Part shown: positions 21,783 to 35,171 of the stretch, in pieces
Numbering within the stretch: position 1 is the first letter of the stretch
Layout of the letters: every line of letters begins with the position of its first letter
NCBI GenBank assembly: GCA_965153455.1
Contig: OZ234498.1
Span: 15,066,001 to 15,130,000, forward strand
Reading direction: 5' to 3'
DNA length: 64,000 nt
Source of the DNA: Sphagnum compactum
Lineage: Eukaryota > Bryophyta > Sphagnopsida > Sphagnales
The notes under the pieces: model-generated
Database searches by the model: none
Seen by the model: the letters and a program-made list of their open reading frames with translations, nothing else
Told to the model about the DNA's origin: nothing
Translations under genes and position numbers: made by a program

Positions 21783-23251
21783 TTGCTCGAGGCCTTCGAG
21801 GCTGGAGTCGGTCGGCGATGTCGCCGGGAATATCACCCCCGAACTCCACTCCCCTCCCACACCACCCTCCAGTCTTCCTCCTCTTCCCCGAGCTTCTTCC
21901 TCCTCCTCCTCTCTCTCTCTCTCTCTCTGGCTCTCGCTCTCTGGCCTCCTCTATTTTTTCCTCCCCATTTACTGTTCTTTATGTAGAGCTGAGATCACGC
22001 GTCATTATATTCTGCGAGGCCGCAAAATCAATGCTCCCTGCTAGCTAGCTAGTCAGCCAGCTTCGTCTCCCCTTAGTAAACCCTGAGCAATCATAAGGAG
22101 AGTACTTTAGATGGTAGTTCTGTGAGGACATTTTCTCTTGGGCCCACTCTCTCTTTATAATCTTTCATCGCTACTGTGTTGTAAGAGTCGATCTTGCAAG
22201 TTGTTGTTTTCGACGCCGTCGCCAGCGCCAGGTGCTGCTGGTGCTGCTGCCGCCGCCGCTTCTTCTCGACGCGATCAACGGTTGCAGGACTGATCACCAG
22301 CTGTTTAAAGGTATTTAATCCATCTGCATATATATTTATACTCATGTTTTTTCATCCCTTATCAATGAAGAAGCTCTCGGTCATGGAGTCGAGAATTCAG
22401 GTCTTGTCCCATGAGCTTCTCGGAGATGGTTTTGTAACGCTCATGAGTATGTTTTTTTTTTTTGGGTCAGGAGCAATTGCTCATTTCCATTCATTAAGGT
22501 CTCTAGTAGTTTAGACCCATGGTGACGCTCTATCGATATGTTGAGTAAGAAGATGAGAGCAGCTCCGACGACATAGTTTCCTGACCCAAGTCGAATTTTC
22601 GCACAGATTATATTAAGACCTGCAACAGCTCCAAGAAGCGTGGATTTTAGTCTCAAGGTTCGCATCATCACAATGGCCGATACCTTTGTGGACATGAATC
22701 ACGAGTATGACAACGACCTTGTTAACGTTCTCGAAGCAATTGCTGCTGCAAGTGATAAAGCCGCCAGCATCCGCGGGACCATTTGTGAAGATCGTGCAGA
22801 TCAGCGACAGCAGCAGCCAGTAGTGCCATCCGCAGCTCCTAGACCTGCAGCATCTCATGACCAGCTTATGCGTCCTGGAAGTCTAGTTCGAGTGCAAGCT
22901 GAGAGGTTACCACGTCGCGCTGAACGAGATGCTCGCAAGAAATCAAAGCGAAGAATTGATGGCAGCATGAACCGGCCAATTGATCTCTAAGAGCAGGCCA
23001 CCAGAAGTACAGGCGCTTCTGGAATTGCAGCGGGTCCTCCGGCTTCCAAGAAACCAAAGAGAATGGTCAAAGGAACTATGAGCTGCGAGCTCACTGCAGC
23101 AGCAGCAGCGGAAACGACCCGTCCCCAAAAGCGCAAGTATCCCAACGTGCCATCCACCCAGGAGAGGGCCACCTCCATCTTCAAAGGCGTGGGCTTGCAT
23201 TCCAAGTCCATTGTTGTAGAAAATGAATGGCGTGACCAAGATTTCATGTAA
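21783..23251 (+). pseudogene. GC-richer, gene-like segment with a nuclear-type ORF split by one stop
   Basis: The segment begins with a CT-rich block ((CT)n at about 21905-21930), like a plant 5' leader. An intron-like AAAG|GTATTT follows near 22309. The main ORF starts MADTFVDMNHEYDND at 22673 (the same frame is open from 22640). It has an Ala-rich helix (LEAIAAASDKAASIRGTI), Gln and Pro runs and a basic cluster RRAERDARKKSKRR that fits a nuclear localisation signal. A TAA at 22988-22990 interrupts it. The same frame then continues through PPASKKPKRMVKG to FKGVGLHSKSIVVENEW and stops at 23249-23251. A short GT-AG intron over the TAA did not keep the frame, so a premature stop is more likely. 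I do not recognise the family. Confidence 0.45.
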
Positions 23252-25023
23252 TTTGTACTTGCATGTGAACTACCCAAGAAAATTCATTAATCAAATGAAT
23301 GACAATACAAAAGAACTACATTAATCCCTAATATTAAACACTGTCTTGACTTAAATTTTGCTGCTAATCCTTAGGATGATGCAACACCTTGCAACAAGTT
23401 CTTGATAGACTGTTGGGATTATCTAAGAGATTTTTTGTTAGTAGTAGCTAATAGGCATGACTTGAAGATGCCCTTATGTTTTTGATATGGTTATGATGCA
23501 CATTGTGGCAATGTAGAGCTGATCCACAACAAGCATTTTCTTTGGGTCATAGTTTGAAGTTTGAAACTTTTTTCTGAGTTTACTTAGGGCTTGCAAAACC
23601 ATAAGAACATGAAATGTGGGCAAAGGATAGCATGTTACTTATTCGGCAACATGTAATGGGTGCAGCCAAATGGTGGGTTTGCTAGTTTATCACTTGCCAT
23701 TGTTAGGGCATCTTTTCTTTCATGAATTTTAGTCTATTTAAAATATTCCCAATGTTACCTTTGGAATCCATATACACATTTGTTGCAGAACATATGACTT
23801 GCAAATGTGATAGCCTACTCTAACAATACATTGAGTTCTAGTAACATCACCTTCAATTTGTTTTCATTGTGGGAAATCTCATACCTCAAATGTTGTCTTT
23901 AGTGATTTCCCGCACTGCATTGTAGAAATACTCAAATGCATCAGCTGCAAATTTCACAATCATTTGTCTTTGTAATAAGTAATGTTCCATTTAAATGTTG
24001 GGAATATTCACTAGTTGTGTTTCTTGGTTGTAATTGATGTTAAATTCTTTGTTTGGAATTTGAGTATAACCTTTTATGATGGGGAATATGACAACACATA
24101 CAAGGTGAGTTGTCATAGAAACTCTGTCACTGACCATTTGAATGGAGCTTGTTTAGTTCTTCAAATTTTTGCCCTTTTGAATAAATGTTCAAATGTCCTT
24201 CCCGTAGGTTAGCCCGGTTTTCAAATTTTATAATTCACATGTCCAGGGGGTCAACACAATGAATTTTCAAGTGCACTTTCACCTCACATTGATCTACACT
24301 TACTGCACCTTCTGACAATTTAATTAGATGTGACAACTTGAAATCATAGGTGATGTTTCTACTACTCTAATGTTTTTGTATATTAGTGTAAATACTTGGT
24401 CATGTTTTGTAGGTTCCTGGGAAATGCCATTAATTTCCAAACTTGCTCAAATGTTGGGTTGTGGTGGCAAGAGGGCAGTATCCAACAAGTGGAGAATTTA
24501 TAACATTTTGGGTTTTAATTGGAGTGCATCAAGAAGAGAAGGACAATTGTAGGTCTTAACAATCAAAATTTGAAACTTTTTTTTGAGATGACTCACATAG
24601 AGATATGGAATATCAAGACTATTAGACTAAGACTCTCCAAAGAATAAAAGTTAAGTAACATTTAAAGTAATGATGTATTTTTAGAACTTTGAAGTTAAGC
24701 ATTTTCTAGACTTGGGACAAGTAGGTTTAAGTGATGTGGGCTTCTTCCTAGATGGGATTCCCTAAAGCCTATAGGGTTATAAATTATGTTAGACACAAAA
24801 ATTTAATCCTACTTACATCCAAATTTGAAGCTAGATTTTCAATAGATAGTGACAAATTCAGAAGGCATGCCTTTATCCAAGGTTTTCAATGGATTTCATT
24901 TGTTGTGTAATTACTAATTAATAATATTGTGTTTGAAGGGTCTTGCAACATTGGATTTCCATGAAATTAACCTTAGGGAACTAAGGTTTTGTTTCATTTC
25001 CCATTCAAGGTAGTTGTCTTCTA
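23252..25023. other. AT-rich stretch without a recognisable gene
   Basis: Short ORFs only. Its right part may be the 5' region of the CACTA element, whose coding remnants start near 25024. No CACTA terminus was identified. Confidence 0.4.
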
Positions 25024-28000
25024 GGATGGCATTAGGCCTTCAAGATGCATTGGAGACTGTCATTTGGCACATAAGAAGGCAACAACATCAAGATGACAAA
25101 CTTTAGGCTAGGGAAGAACAAAAGGCTCAATTTTACAATTTGAGTCACATATGTTGTCCTTGCACCAAATGCAAAGGACGTTGGTCACGCACTTTGGCAA
25201 ATGTGAAACACCACTTCATACATAATGGAAGGGATCATAACTTTGAGTTTGGAGAGGTATAGGGAACAAAGATTCATCAAATGAAGAGTGGGAAGAAAAA
25301 TAAAAAAATTATACCTATTGGACAACCAACCTTAGAACTTGATTTTGCCACGGATATCCAAGGGATGGTAGCTAATGCATTCCAACAACTAGATCAACTT
25401 GCAACATTGGAAGCAAGAGCAATGGATGTTGTTGAACAGACTTTTAGTGTATCTAATGGCTTAGAAGACGAAGCAAATGAGGGCTACAACAATGGTGGTG
25501 GAGACACTCCTATTGATATTGATGGGCAACAACCTTTGGGAGATATGTCTTTTGAGGATGGAGCCTAAGACCATAGTTTTGATCCAATGGCTTTGGAGGA
25601 TGCAATGAAGGAATTGTATGTAGGTTCAAAGTGTACAAAATTAGTAACAAAAATCCTTCTTATGAATTTGGGCATAGTGCATGGAGTTAGTAACAAGTTT
25701 GCAGATGAATTATTTGCACTTTTAAAGCATCATTTACTTCCTAAGCCCAACATTTTTCCAACCGACTATTATGCTACAAGGACATTGATTCATAAACTTG
25801 GTTTAGATTACAAGATCATTCATGCCTATCCTAAAAGGTGTGTTTTGTTTCAAGGGGAACATAAGGAAGTTGAAAGCTATCTAAAGTGTGGAGGGGATTG
25901 TTACAAAGATGGGGTAAACAAGGTGTTGCCCATGAAGGTGCTCCATCATTTTCCTATAATTCTTAGATTTTAGCAAATGTTTAGGACCCATGCAATGTCA
26001 GAGTTAATGTTGTGGCATTCAGAAAATGTTAGTCGAGATGGCCTTGTGAAATATCCATGTGATTTTAAGGCATGGAAACATATTCATGAAAAATATCCCA
26101 CTTTCGTAGCAAAAGCAAGGAATGTGCATTTAAGCCTTACTATAGATGGTGTCAATCCATTTAAGTTGACTCAGTCCAACTGGTCCACATGGCCAGTGAT
26201 GTTGTTGAATTATAGCTTACCTCTTTGGTTGACCACCAATTTTTTTTTATTATGCTTGCATTATTGATTCCAGGGAAGGAATTTGTGACTGGGGAGAACT
26301 TTGATGAACTTCAAGAATTATGGGTAGGAGTTTTTGCATATGATGTGCGAAAACCCTTGGGGCTATAGGTCTTTTATTTTGAGAGGTGTATTGCTTTGGA
26401 AAATACATGATTTTCTTGGGTATGGTATAGTTGCAGGGGTTATGCACCAAGGGTTTGTTGCATGCCCTATATGCGGGCCATAATTAAAGGGTGAACAATT
26501 TGTGGAGTTAGGGAAATAAACATATGCTAGAACATGAAAGTGGTTGCTTGATGGGTATCGTTATAGGTTAGCAAGGATGAAAGATCATTTCAACGGGCAA
26601 TTGGAAACACGAAATAGACCTAGAATTGTTGGTGCAAAAGAATAATTGGCACAAGCTACGCAATACCAATATTGGTTCAAATTAGGTGGAAGAGATGGTG
26701 GAATTGGGGACCCCTCTAAAGAGCATGGTGTGAAACATTGGAATGTGTTTTATGACTTACCATATTGGCAAGTATGCATGAGAAACCACAAAAAAATATT
26801 GTTAGTATTGGAATGTTGTTTGTGTTTGGAATCTAGTGAGTAGATCAAATAGTTGGAATACATGTGGAATTTTGGGTTGGGCCAATTTGTTAATACCCAT
26901 TTGTTGTAGTTGAGTTGCTACAAGTCATTATGTGATTTTTATAACTCATAAACACATGATAATCTTTAGTTATTGGTTATAACTAAGATAGTCACAGACA
27001 AGTAAATTTCTAGTTACTCGTGCTACAAATGTGGCACATATAAGTCATAAATAAGTGATTTTTTATTTGTTCATGGACTTGTGAAATATGTGGCAATTGC
27101 TGGTCATAAAGCCTTCAAATGCTTATACTTGATTTGGATGTACATATGGCAATTAGATAGTCATACAAAAATGAATATATAGTTGTTTGACAATATGATA
27201 GAACATTGTATATCATAGGGAAGTATTCAACTATCATTTGCTTAAGGTTCATGGTCTTTATATGCAACCCTAAACCAATGGCTAGTGTGTTGGATACTGT
27301 TCAAACCTACCTTGGCAAATTGATGTCCACTCTATCAGGGGAGTAATCTACAACTGTTTTAAAGTGTTGCGCATGTTTGTGATTGGTACAAGAACTTTTG
27401 ATTCAGTTCACACTGGATGTAATGCATTGTGAATAAAATTTTGCAAAGAATGTTCTGAAAACAGTGATAAGAAAGAAGGATAGTGTGAAAGTCAAGCATG
27501 ATTTGCTACGTAGAGGCATCACATCACATTTGTGGTTGACAACAAGCCCTAAGAGAGATAGGAAGATGCTAAAACTAGTAGCTCCATATGTTTTGACAAC
27601 AGTTGAATTTGAGACTTTTTCAACAACCATTGAGAATTTGCAAACACCATTAGGACATGCTTTAACAATGGGGAAGTACATCAAAAAAAAAAAATTTGGT
27701 GGACTCAAGTCACATGGTTACCATATTCTAATGCAACATCTTTTACCACTAGCTTTAAGAGGATTTCTAGCTCCCGGACCTTGGATGGTAGTGATGAAAG
27801 TTTCAAAAGTATTTAGGAGGATATAGAACAAGGTGTGGAATCCTTCTAAAATTGATTCACTTCGAATAGATGTTGCAATTAGCCTAGCCTTGGTGGAAAT
27901 GCATTTCCCACTTTCCTTCTTTGACATTATGATGCACTCATTGTATCACCTAGTGGATGAATTAGATTTGTATGGACCGGTCTCCACTAGATGAATGTAT

Positions 28001-30074
28001 CTAGTGGAAAGATACATGAAAACCTTGAAAACCTATGTACGTAATATACTTAGGCCTAAAGGGTCAATGGTTGAAGGGTATATTTGAAATGAATGCCTTG
28101 GATTCATAATCAAATACTTGCAAAGATTGAGGTTGTGCAATGGCAAATATGGGATGCAAATGAAGAAATAGATGTTGGTGAAATGCTTGAAGGTGCTAGT
28201 GCCAAATTTTTGATGAATCCTAGTTTACGAGATCTTGCCCACTAATATGTATTAAACACCATATCCATCATGTCACCTTGGCTCGAGTAAATACTATAGT
28301 CAATTGTGCCAAGTTGTTTTAATGTGGATAGTAAGGTCATTTTTGTCAACTTGTCATCCTTTGTATGTTTTTGGATAATTGTCCTATTTCACTTGAATTA
28401 CTAAATTGGTTTTTTACAATTTTTTACATGTGCAAGAAGTGGAAGTTAGAGCATGCATCCAACCCTAACACACCTCCTTTCATGGAATGGGTGAAAAATG
28501 TTGTGCATGGGCAACCTATGGACTTGATCAACCCTAAAGATATAGATAGGGTGCTATTATGTAGTAAACCAGGTCCAATATCAATTTGATATACTCGAAT
28601 GAAAGCATATGGGAACCATTTCAGGGTGGAGGATTCAAGAAGCCGTTCATTGCAAACATTTGATAGTGGGGTTGCTTTTGTGTTTGATATGTCGACTGTT
28701 GATGCTTTCGAGGTTTCTATGAACTATGTTGGAATACTCAAAGACATATTCAAACTTGATTACGGTCTAGTGCATACCCATATGATCATCTTTAGGTGCA
28801 AACGGATCAAATGAAAAGACAATTGAGGTAACCCTACCTATGTACAAGATGATATTGAATTCCTCATAATTAATTTTCATCGCAAGTTGCCATTAATGTT
28901 TGAGCCTTTCATATTTCATCTCAAACAACCCCAGTGTTATTATATGATGACATTAAAAAGTTAGGTTGGAAAGTTGTGTTATGAAAGGAAGTTCAATCAA
29001 AGAGAGAGGTGGCAAATGTCGCAACCCTAGCCTTGGGCTCGCGACCAAGGTAAGGGCTTGTGAAGGTGCGGGCCAAGAGTGAAGCCCGGGAGTCACATTT
29101 CATGCTCCCGAGAGTGCAGGAAAGGGTGAGGAAATGAACCCCACACTCCCAAGTGAACTCCCACTTTGGGAGTTCGAGTCCCGATGGACTTCCGAATCTT
29201 TAGAGGGCAATTTTAGGGGTCAAAACACATTGGATTGAAGAATTCTTTATATCATTGGAAAGATCTTGGAACGTAGATGTTTAAAATGGGCTTGCATGAC
29301 CCATTTGTGCATTTAAAACATAAGTTATGGCCAAAAGAAGGGTCGGGCGTCAAATTGCCAATTTGACTCCTGACCACTAAAAGTCAGGAATCGCCCTGAT
29401 TTCCTTACATGCAGGTGACATGTCACATACCACTGAAAAGCTTTTGATGAGGGCTAAAACTTTTCTTGAGACCTCACCTCGATTGAAGGTCTTCACACAA
29501 AGTTATGGGCCTCCAAAGTTACGGGAGTCTCAATTTCGGGAATTTCGGGACTCCAACTTGGGAGTCCCAGGACAAAATGACATTTGGGTGTTGGCCCCAT
29601 GGCCAGGCATAGAGAATACTATAAGGGGGAAGGTGGTGGCTTCCCCCAACTCCAAGCCGTGGTGAATCTTGTGAGTTCGTGTTTGCCCGTGGCTCGTCTG
29701 TGCACCAAAAGTGCTACAACTATGCACTAACTAATTTGTTGTTTGGTTTGTGCTGGTCCATGTGATTAATTGACCCACTTGTCACTTGTCCTAGTCCCCA
29801 TGCCGGAGCTCCAGCATGCCCTTCTACCCCCTAAGTGCTGCGAACCAGGGAGCGTGCCCCAGTTCTTTATCCTTCTGTTGTTTTCACATTTGAGTCTATC
29901 AAGGAGCTTGGGAGTGCGTCAGCAGACATTGAAGATGTGTTCATTACAAAAACCATGGAAACATGTGGATTAAGTGTTCCAATAACACTACCTGCACCCC
30001 CAAGTATCATGTCATTGATTGGAGCCATAGAGTTGTCCGATAAAAATAATCTTTTAGCATCAATTAAATTTTAG
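25024..30074 (+). pseudogene. decayed CACTA (En/Spm) transposase gene, TNP2 type
   Basis: Domains appear in family order, with stops and frameshifts between. 25140-25260: CPCTKCKGRWSRTLANVKHHF, the Transpos_assoc zinc-binding domain. 25977-26500: MLWHSENVSRDG, LSLTIDGVNPF, STWPVMLLNYSLP and IHDFLGYG...ACPICGP, the Transposase_21/TNP2 core. 26646-26830: continues as HWNVFYDLPYWQ. 27640-28080: LRGFLAPGPWMVVM, FDIMMHSLYHLVDEL and ERYMKTLKTYVRN, matching DUF4218. 28590-28815: YGNHFRVEDSRS then GILKDIFKLDYG, matching DUF4216. The C-terminal part (28840-29017, then 29890-30074) is split by an LTR-like insertion. TNP2 cuts and pastes elements that start CACTA. Introns may explain gaps such as 26860-27420. 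It is clearly inactive. Confidence 0.8.
29018..29890. mobile_element. probable solo LTR nested in the CACTA transposase gene
   Basis: Sequence starting TGTCGCAACCC and ending near TTTTCACA interrupts the C-terminal coding region of the CACTA gene. Before it the frame reads WKVV..KEVQSKREVA. After it the frame resumes as ELGSASADIEDVF...CGLSVPITLPAPPS. The insert is GC-richer than its surroundings. It contains a TATAAGG box near 29618 and paired GGGAGT/ACTCCC words, as LTRs do. The TG...CA ends suit an LTR, but no clear target-site duplication was seen and the right boundary is uncertain by some tens of bases. Confidence 0.55.
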
Positions 30075-32561
30075 GGTTGTTTTGCATGTAAGTTGTTTTT
30101 CCATTTTGAAATTTTGTATAAAAAGGTTCATACTTTGAATCTTGGCACATGGGCCATAATTTTTGATTGATTTTTTTCTTATGTGTCTTCACATTTTGGA
30201 AAAATCATTGAACCAATTCCAAAGTTTGAATTTGATTAATTCAGTTCATGATCTTGTGGTCAATTGTGCACCATGATTTTTCATCTAAGGCAAAACACAT
30301 AAAAAAAACCCAATCATATGAAAACATGTCATAATGTTAAATTTCCTTCTTTTCAATTTGTACATGGTAGCCATCCATATCATTACATGTCCTTGTGTAA
30401 TCATTTCTAGGTGGTTACAACAGTTAAGGATGTCCATGCCAAGATTCATTAGTCATTTTACAGTTGTTTCTATGTCTTTATTATTGTTCCTATCCAATCA
30501 TCACAAGTAAATCATTTCCTAATAATATCTGAATTATCAATGAAGAAGTAATCCACATCATTATATATTAGTTATAAAATAGTCATAACAAGTGCCAAGT
30601 TGTTTTTGAGTCATAAAATAATAAATATAAAATGTCCACTTGTAAAATCACAAGGTGGGACCCACCTAGACATGAAGTAAGAAATGTTGGTCTTAAATAT
30701 TTCCCAATAAATGCCTATTCATCAATATAATATTTCCACGTCATTCATACAACTCAATTTATAATAATAATGAAGATGTATTTTTTCATAGCAATTCTAA
30801 TTGACATGTGGCCCATCCACGTTAACTTATTTTTTTCCAAAACAACAATTTACACTTGAATGGATGAAAAATAGTGGACATAAACATAATGACATATGTT
30901 ATATCAGATTATTTTCATCCATTGGTCATATGAATGATTACATTATGACTATTACCAACTACACGTATGAAATGAAATGATATTATATGACTATAGTGAT
31001 TGATATAGTTATTAAGGACATGTAGTCATTTGTTTCCTTGGTTGCATTGGACAAATTTTCTTCTAATGTTAGAAATAATAGTAGGAACAACCAAAAATAA
31101 GGGGGCATCATGATTTAAAGGTGGATTGAGACATGCTTTAGAAGTAGGAGTAGTTGTATTTTGCAACTATAATCATTAGAATCAAAGGGACTCCAAGCCC
31201 CTTCAAAAGCTGATTTAGACCCAATTGATGAAGGTAAAGGATGGGGGATACATTGTTGAATTTAGTACCAATAGTAGAAGAGAGGGCAATTTGGGATTTC
31301 AACTAGAATTGAAATAAGTTCATAGCCTTAAAAACATATTCGATGATGATACACAAAGAATTTGTGAAATAAAACACATTGCATCGGACTCCTTTGAAGT
31401 TCAAGAAAAAAATTTGACAACAGATTTTGGACTTTCAAAAGCTTGAAAATTTTGCAACAAAGGGCCATAGTCATATTCTTACTTGAAGATTTCATCATTG
31501 AGCTATTAAAGAATTGCATGGTGCCACTGTTGAGCATGTGCCTACACCATAATCATTCCTTGAGTTTCGATTTTCCAAATTATGTTTCTAATTCAAAAAA
31601 CCCTCTCCCACCAACAAAGTCCTCAATACCATTAAATTTTCAATCAAATGCATTAGCCTTAGCCCCCATCTTTAAGCTGGCGATAATTTCCAAACAAAAA
31701 TACAAATATGGCAATCTTATTTTGATCATCAATGCACTTTTGGCATCGAGCTTGCACCCTCTGCAACAAATTGGAGGTGACGGTCACAAGGTTGGAGTTG
31801 CTTTATAGCCTTTAAACCTTAATCAGGGAAATGAAATAGGCAACAAGGTTTAGGGTTGAAGGCATTACTGGTGAGAGGAGCAATGTGATTATTGCATCAC
31901 AAATGATTGAGATGGTGAAAATGATGGATGAACCAAAAGTGATATGGTAACATCCATCATCATTACGGCCGTTGTTTGGCGAATAGCCTACACATTCATT
32001 TTGTTAGTGATTGCACGTTAGTAATGAAAAACAAAATCTAGCACTAGATCATTAGGAAAAAAATGCTACTTCCACACATGCAAAATAACACATCCCACAA
32101 TCACATCCAACATAATTGATGTTGTTTGTTGTAGGTATACATAATTTCCCAACTTGAAATTGAGAATTTGAGGCTAATAACCACCTCATTAAGTAATGAC
32201 ATAATGTAATGTATTTTGAGATTGAAAAATTGCCAAAGTTTCCATAACCATTGGCATTACATATTAGAACAAAGTTGATTGTTGTTCACGTGTTTGAAAC
32301 CACACATGCAGATCATCCAAATTAATCATAAGCCATGGCATAATTACATTAGATAGAGGTTAATAATTTGGGTTCATGGTCAAACAATAAAAAATATGGT
32401 GAAAGTTATATAAAAATAGCTTGCCAACTAAACTTATATCCCATAGTTAATCATGGTAATTATAGGTTTTAATTTTTAATATAGCCATTTTGAAGACCAT
32501 ATTTTCGCAAATTTTGTTTCATCATTTGGATCATTCATATAGTTAATTCATATGTTTAAAG
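30075..32561. other. AT-rich stretch without a gene
   Basis: It contains many TAGTCAT/ATGACTA words, probably the subterminal region of the CACTA element to its left. Near 31030-31075 (GGTTGCATTGGACAAATTTTC) it resembles the end of the dispersed repeat also seen at 3921 and 44600. ORF 31443-31808 has no domain. Confidence 0.4.
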
Positions 32562-33160
32562 TCAATTTTGTGAGGTTGTGTGATGATCAATCAATATTTT
32601 TTCACATAACTCATAAATCTCTCCACAAATTTTTAAATTTTGGTTAGTGAATATTTGGGCTAGAGGGCCAAATTTGTTAAACACTTTATTTAAAAATGCA
32701 TAGGCAACACTTTCATTATTACAATCTGGTAATGGCATCAACTTTAACCACTTCAAAAAATGATCAATCCTAACCAAAACAAATTAATTATGTTGGATTA
32801 TCAAACTCATAAGGTTAACAAAATCAGAATTCCACTAATACCCAAGCCCCACGATGGGCAATGACTATAGATGAGGCATAGGTGAATATATTGAATGATG
32901 TTCGCATTTGGTTACACACCACACACCATGAAATAAATTGTTGAACTTGTAGTTGCATCCTTTGCCACCCATGTTGGGCCTAGAGTAAATTCTAAGTTTG
33001 TCAAATTGCAAAATGGCCCAACTTTTCATGAACATGTCATTCAAGGCCTTCACATTGTTTTGGGTAAGGCACAACCTACGTTTGTCCATCCATCCACACC
33101 TATAAGAGGGATTTATTTTTCCATTTGAATTATTTGGCTTTATGCACAACATAATCATGT
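32562..33160 (-). pseudogene. Ty3/gypsy integrase remnant
   Basis: Reading leftward, an HHCC-type zinc-binding tail near 32980-32890 gives QLQVQQFISWCVVCNQ, one frame off from the next part. SLPIVGLGY and W-x-D-F follow. At 32777-32562 come MVRIDHFLKWLKLMPLPD, then FGPLAQIFTNQN, then CEKILIDHHTTS. These are the start and first two acidic-residue regions of a gypsy integrase core (D-F, then F-T-D-Q; the second Asp is here Asn). Integrase joins retrotransposon DNA to the genome. Frameshifts, stops and the lost Asp make it dead. No flanking LTR was recognised. Confidence 0.75.
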
Positions 33161-34935
33161 TCTTTGGGTGTTAATCCAATCAAAATTTTGTTTGCTTGCA
33201 AATATGCAATAACATGTGCATCTTCATGTATGTTTAAAACACCATCACCTTTTAGCTCAATGTGCGAATTATGAGATTCCCTATTACCATGTTAAGTTTG
33301 GTACATCTTCAAAACACCCAACAAAGTACATAGGTATGGAGAGGTATGCCAACTTGGAACTACCTCCAAATTCGAATCATCATGCCAACAAACCCCAATG
33401 GTATCCTCTTTATCCAAATGGGTTTGGATTTAAGCCGTTGGCATCCCAATTAACCTTACAAGTGTTATGAATTATGTCAGAGCCATATTCTTATAAGATA
33501 AATACTCACCTAACTAAAATTTCCTACAAGATGATTTGATTTCATCAAAAACTTGAGTGGCCAGTGGTTTACAACTATTGTGAACAAACTAGCATAAAAA
33601 TAACACTAAAATGATGAAACAACCCAAATAACAACAAGACATTCCTCCTCATATGAGCTATATTTTACTTTTATCTTATTTTTGGAACAATTAACATAAG
33701 TCATCACAAATTTTCAACCATCATCATCAAGTTGGGTAAATATTGCTTTGACCAAAGGTGAATCCAAATTCATTGGAATCGATGGGCATGTGATTCAACT
33801 TCACCATCATCCACTTGCACTAACTTATTCATTAATCCAAGCCCTACTGCCATCTTACCAAAGCAAGTGGCTAAAAATCTCCTAATGGTGGGACATTTTC
33901 AAACAATTATGCAAATGGGTGCATTTGTGTAGCCTACAAATATTGCTAACTTCATATTAATTCCCAAAATAATGTTGATATAGGGTTTGAAAGTCTTTGA
34001 TTTATATTAGTTTGTGAAGAATCTTTAACACATCCATTTTCAAATGATTAGATCAATTCGCTCAATCCTAACCAAATTTGGCACACCACCAAAGTAATGT
34101 TGTTTGGTATGGAATGTTGATAACCTTGTAAAATCAATCATGGCAACATGTTGAAATAATGTTGTTGTTACATGCTTAGTAGACTCAATGTTTTTAAGCA
34201 ATTTTGTCTTATGGCCAAAGTGGTGATGACCCATAGGATTTTTTAGCTAAATTTGGCTACAAACTAAATATGAAAATAATTTAAAAAAATCCTTCTATAT
34301 TTTTGGCTAGGTACTTGAATGACATAGAAATTTTGCAAATTTCTTAAATTTTGGTCAAATTTTGACTATTGAAAATCTCAAATGGCACATGATTTTAGCA
34401 CTCTAATTTTTAATATAGCGTTTTGACTATATATGGCTAGCGAAAAAAAAGGCTGGGTAGACTTAGCCCACTTTAGATGGCGTCTAGGGTCCAAATTCCT
34501 AAGAACCGACTTGGACTCATTGAAGCAAATTGAATCCTTGAGTTGGACCCTGCCTTGGACCCTAGCTTGCATCTTGGTTCTTCAAATCATGAGATCTCCT
34601 TTCTAGCTTTTTTTTTTTTTTTTTTTTGGGTTTGAACAAATTGATTTTCCCTCCAAGAATGGTGCCATGTAGGTTTAGCCTTGATTTGTCACTTTTTGGT
34701 CTTGGCCCCTCATATAAAGGCCGTGGGTCCAGTTGATGGCTCTCATCCAATAGGATTGCTCTATTTCATTGGACCTGGGACATTGGACCCTCATCTAAAG
34801 TGGCCCTTATGATGCCCTAATTTGTTCAATAGCAATAACAGTTTTGGGACCGTTCTATCTCCGTAAAGCACTGCCTAGATTTTTCCTTTGCATTTTCAGC
34901 TCCCTTACCCGCCTGAAGAAACCTGTTTTCAGCAA
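33161..34935. other. AT-rich stretch without a recognisable gene
   Basis: Short ORFs without domains. A 23-base T run lies near 34605-34627, and a GGACCCT/GGGTCCA-rich patch near 34480-34800. Confidence 0.4.
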
Positions 34936-34936
34936 G

Positions 34937-35014
34937 CGGGATCATCTGGGTGGAAGGTACTAGCCAGGCTGTACTGGGATCTTCTGACCGGCGGAAGGTA
35001 CCAGCCAGCCTGTC
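34937..35014. repeat. two-copy ~40-bp tandem repeat
   Basis: GGGATCNTCTG, then GGAAGGTACYAGCCAGSCTGT occurs at about 34938-34974 and again at 34977-35014. Confidence 0.7.
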
Positions 35015-35054
35015 ACTATTTCTAAAAAGTGAAAAAATCCCAGCTCTGCTTTAC

Positions 35055-35171
35055 CTAGGAAAAGGACCTCAGTACAGGCTCTTCCGTGATTTTTGACCTG
35101 TTCCCTCGGCCTACCAGCCTTGGGCACAGATCTCAAATCACGGAAGGGCCTGTACTCAGGCCCTTCTCCTA
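35055..35171. repeat. 39-bp inverted repeat with a 39-base spacer
   Basis: The left arm, 35055-35093, reads CTAGGAAAAGGACCTCAGTA and on through CTTCCGTGATTT. It is the near-perfect reverse complement of 35133-35171, with about 5 mismatches. It would form a strong hairpin. It could be a foldback transposon or MITE core; the sequence outside the arms shows no clear target-site duplication. Confidence 0.8.
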
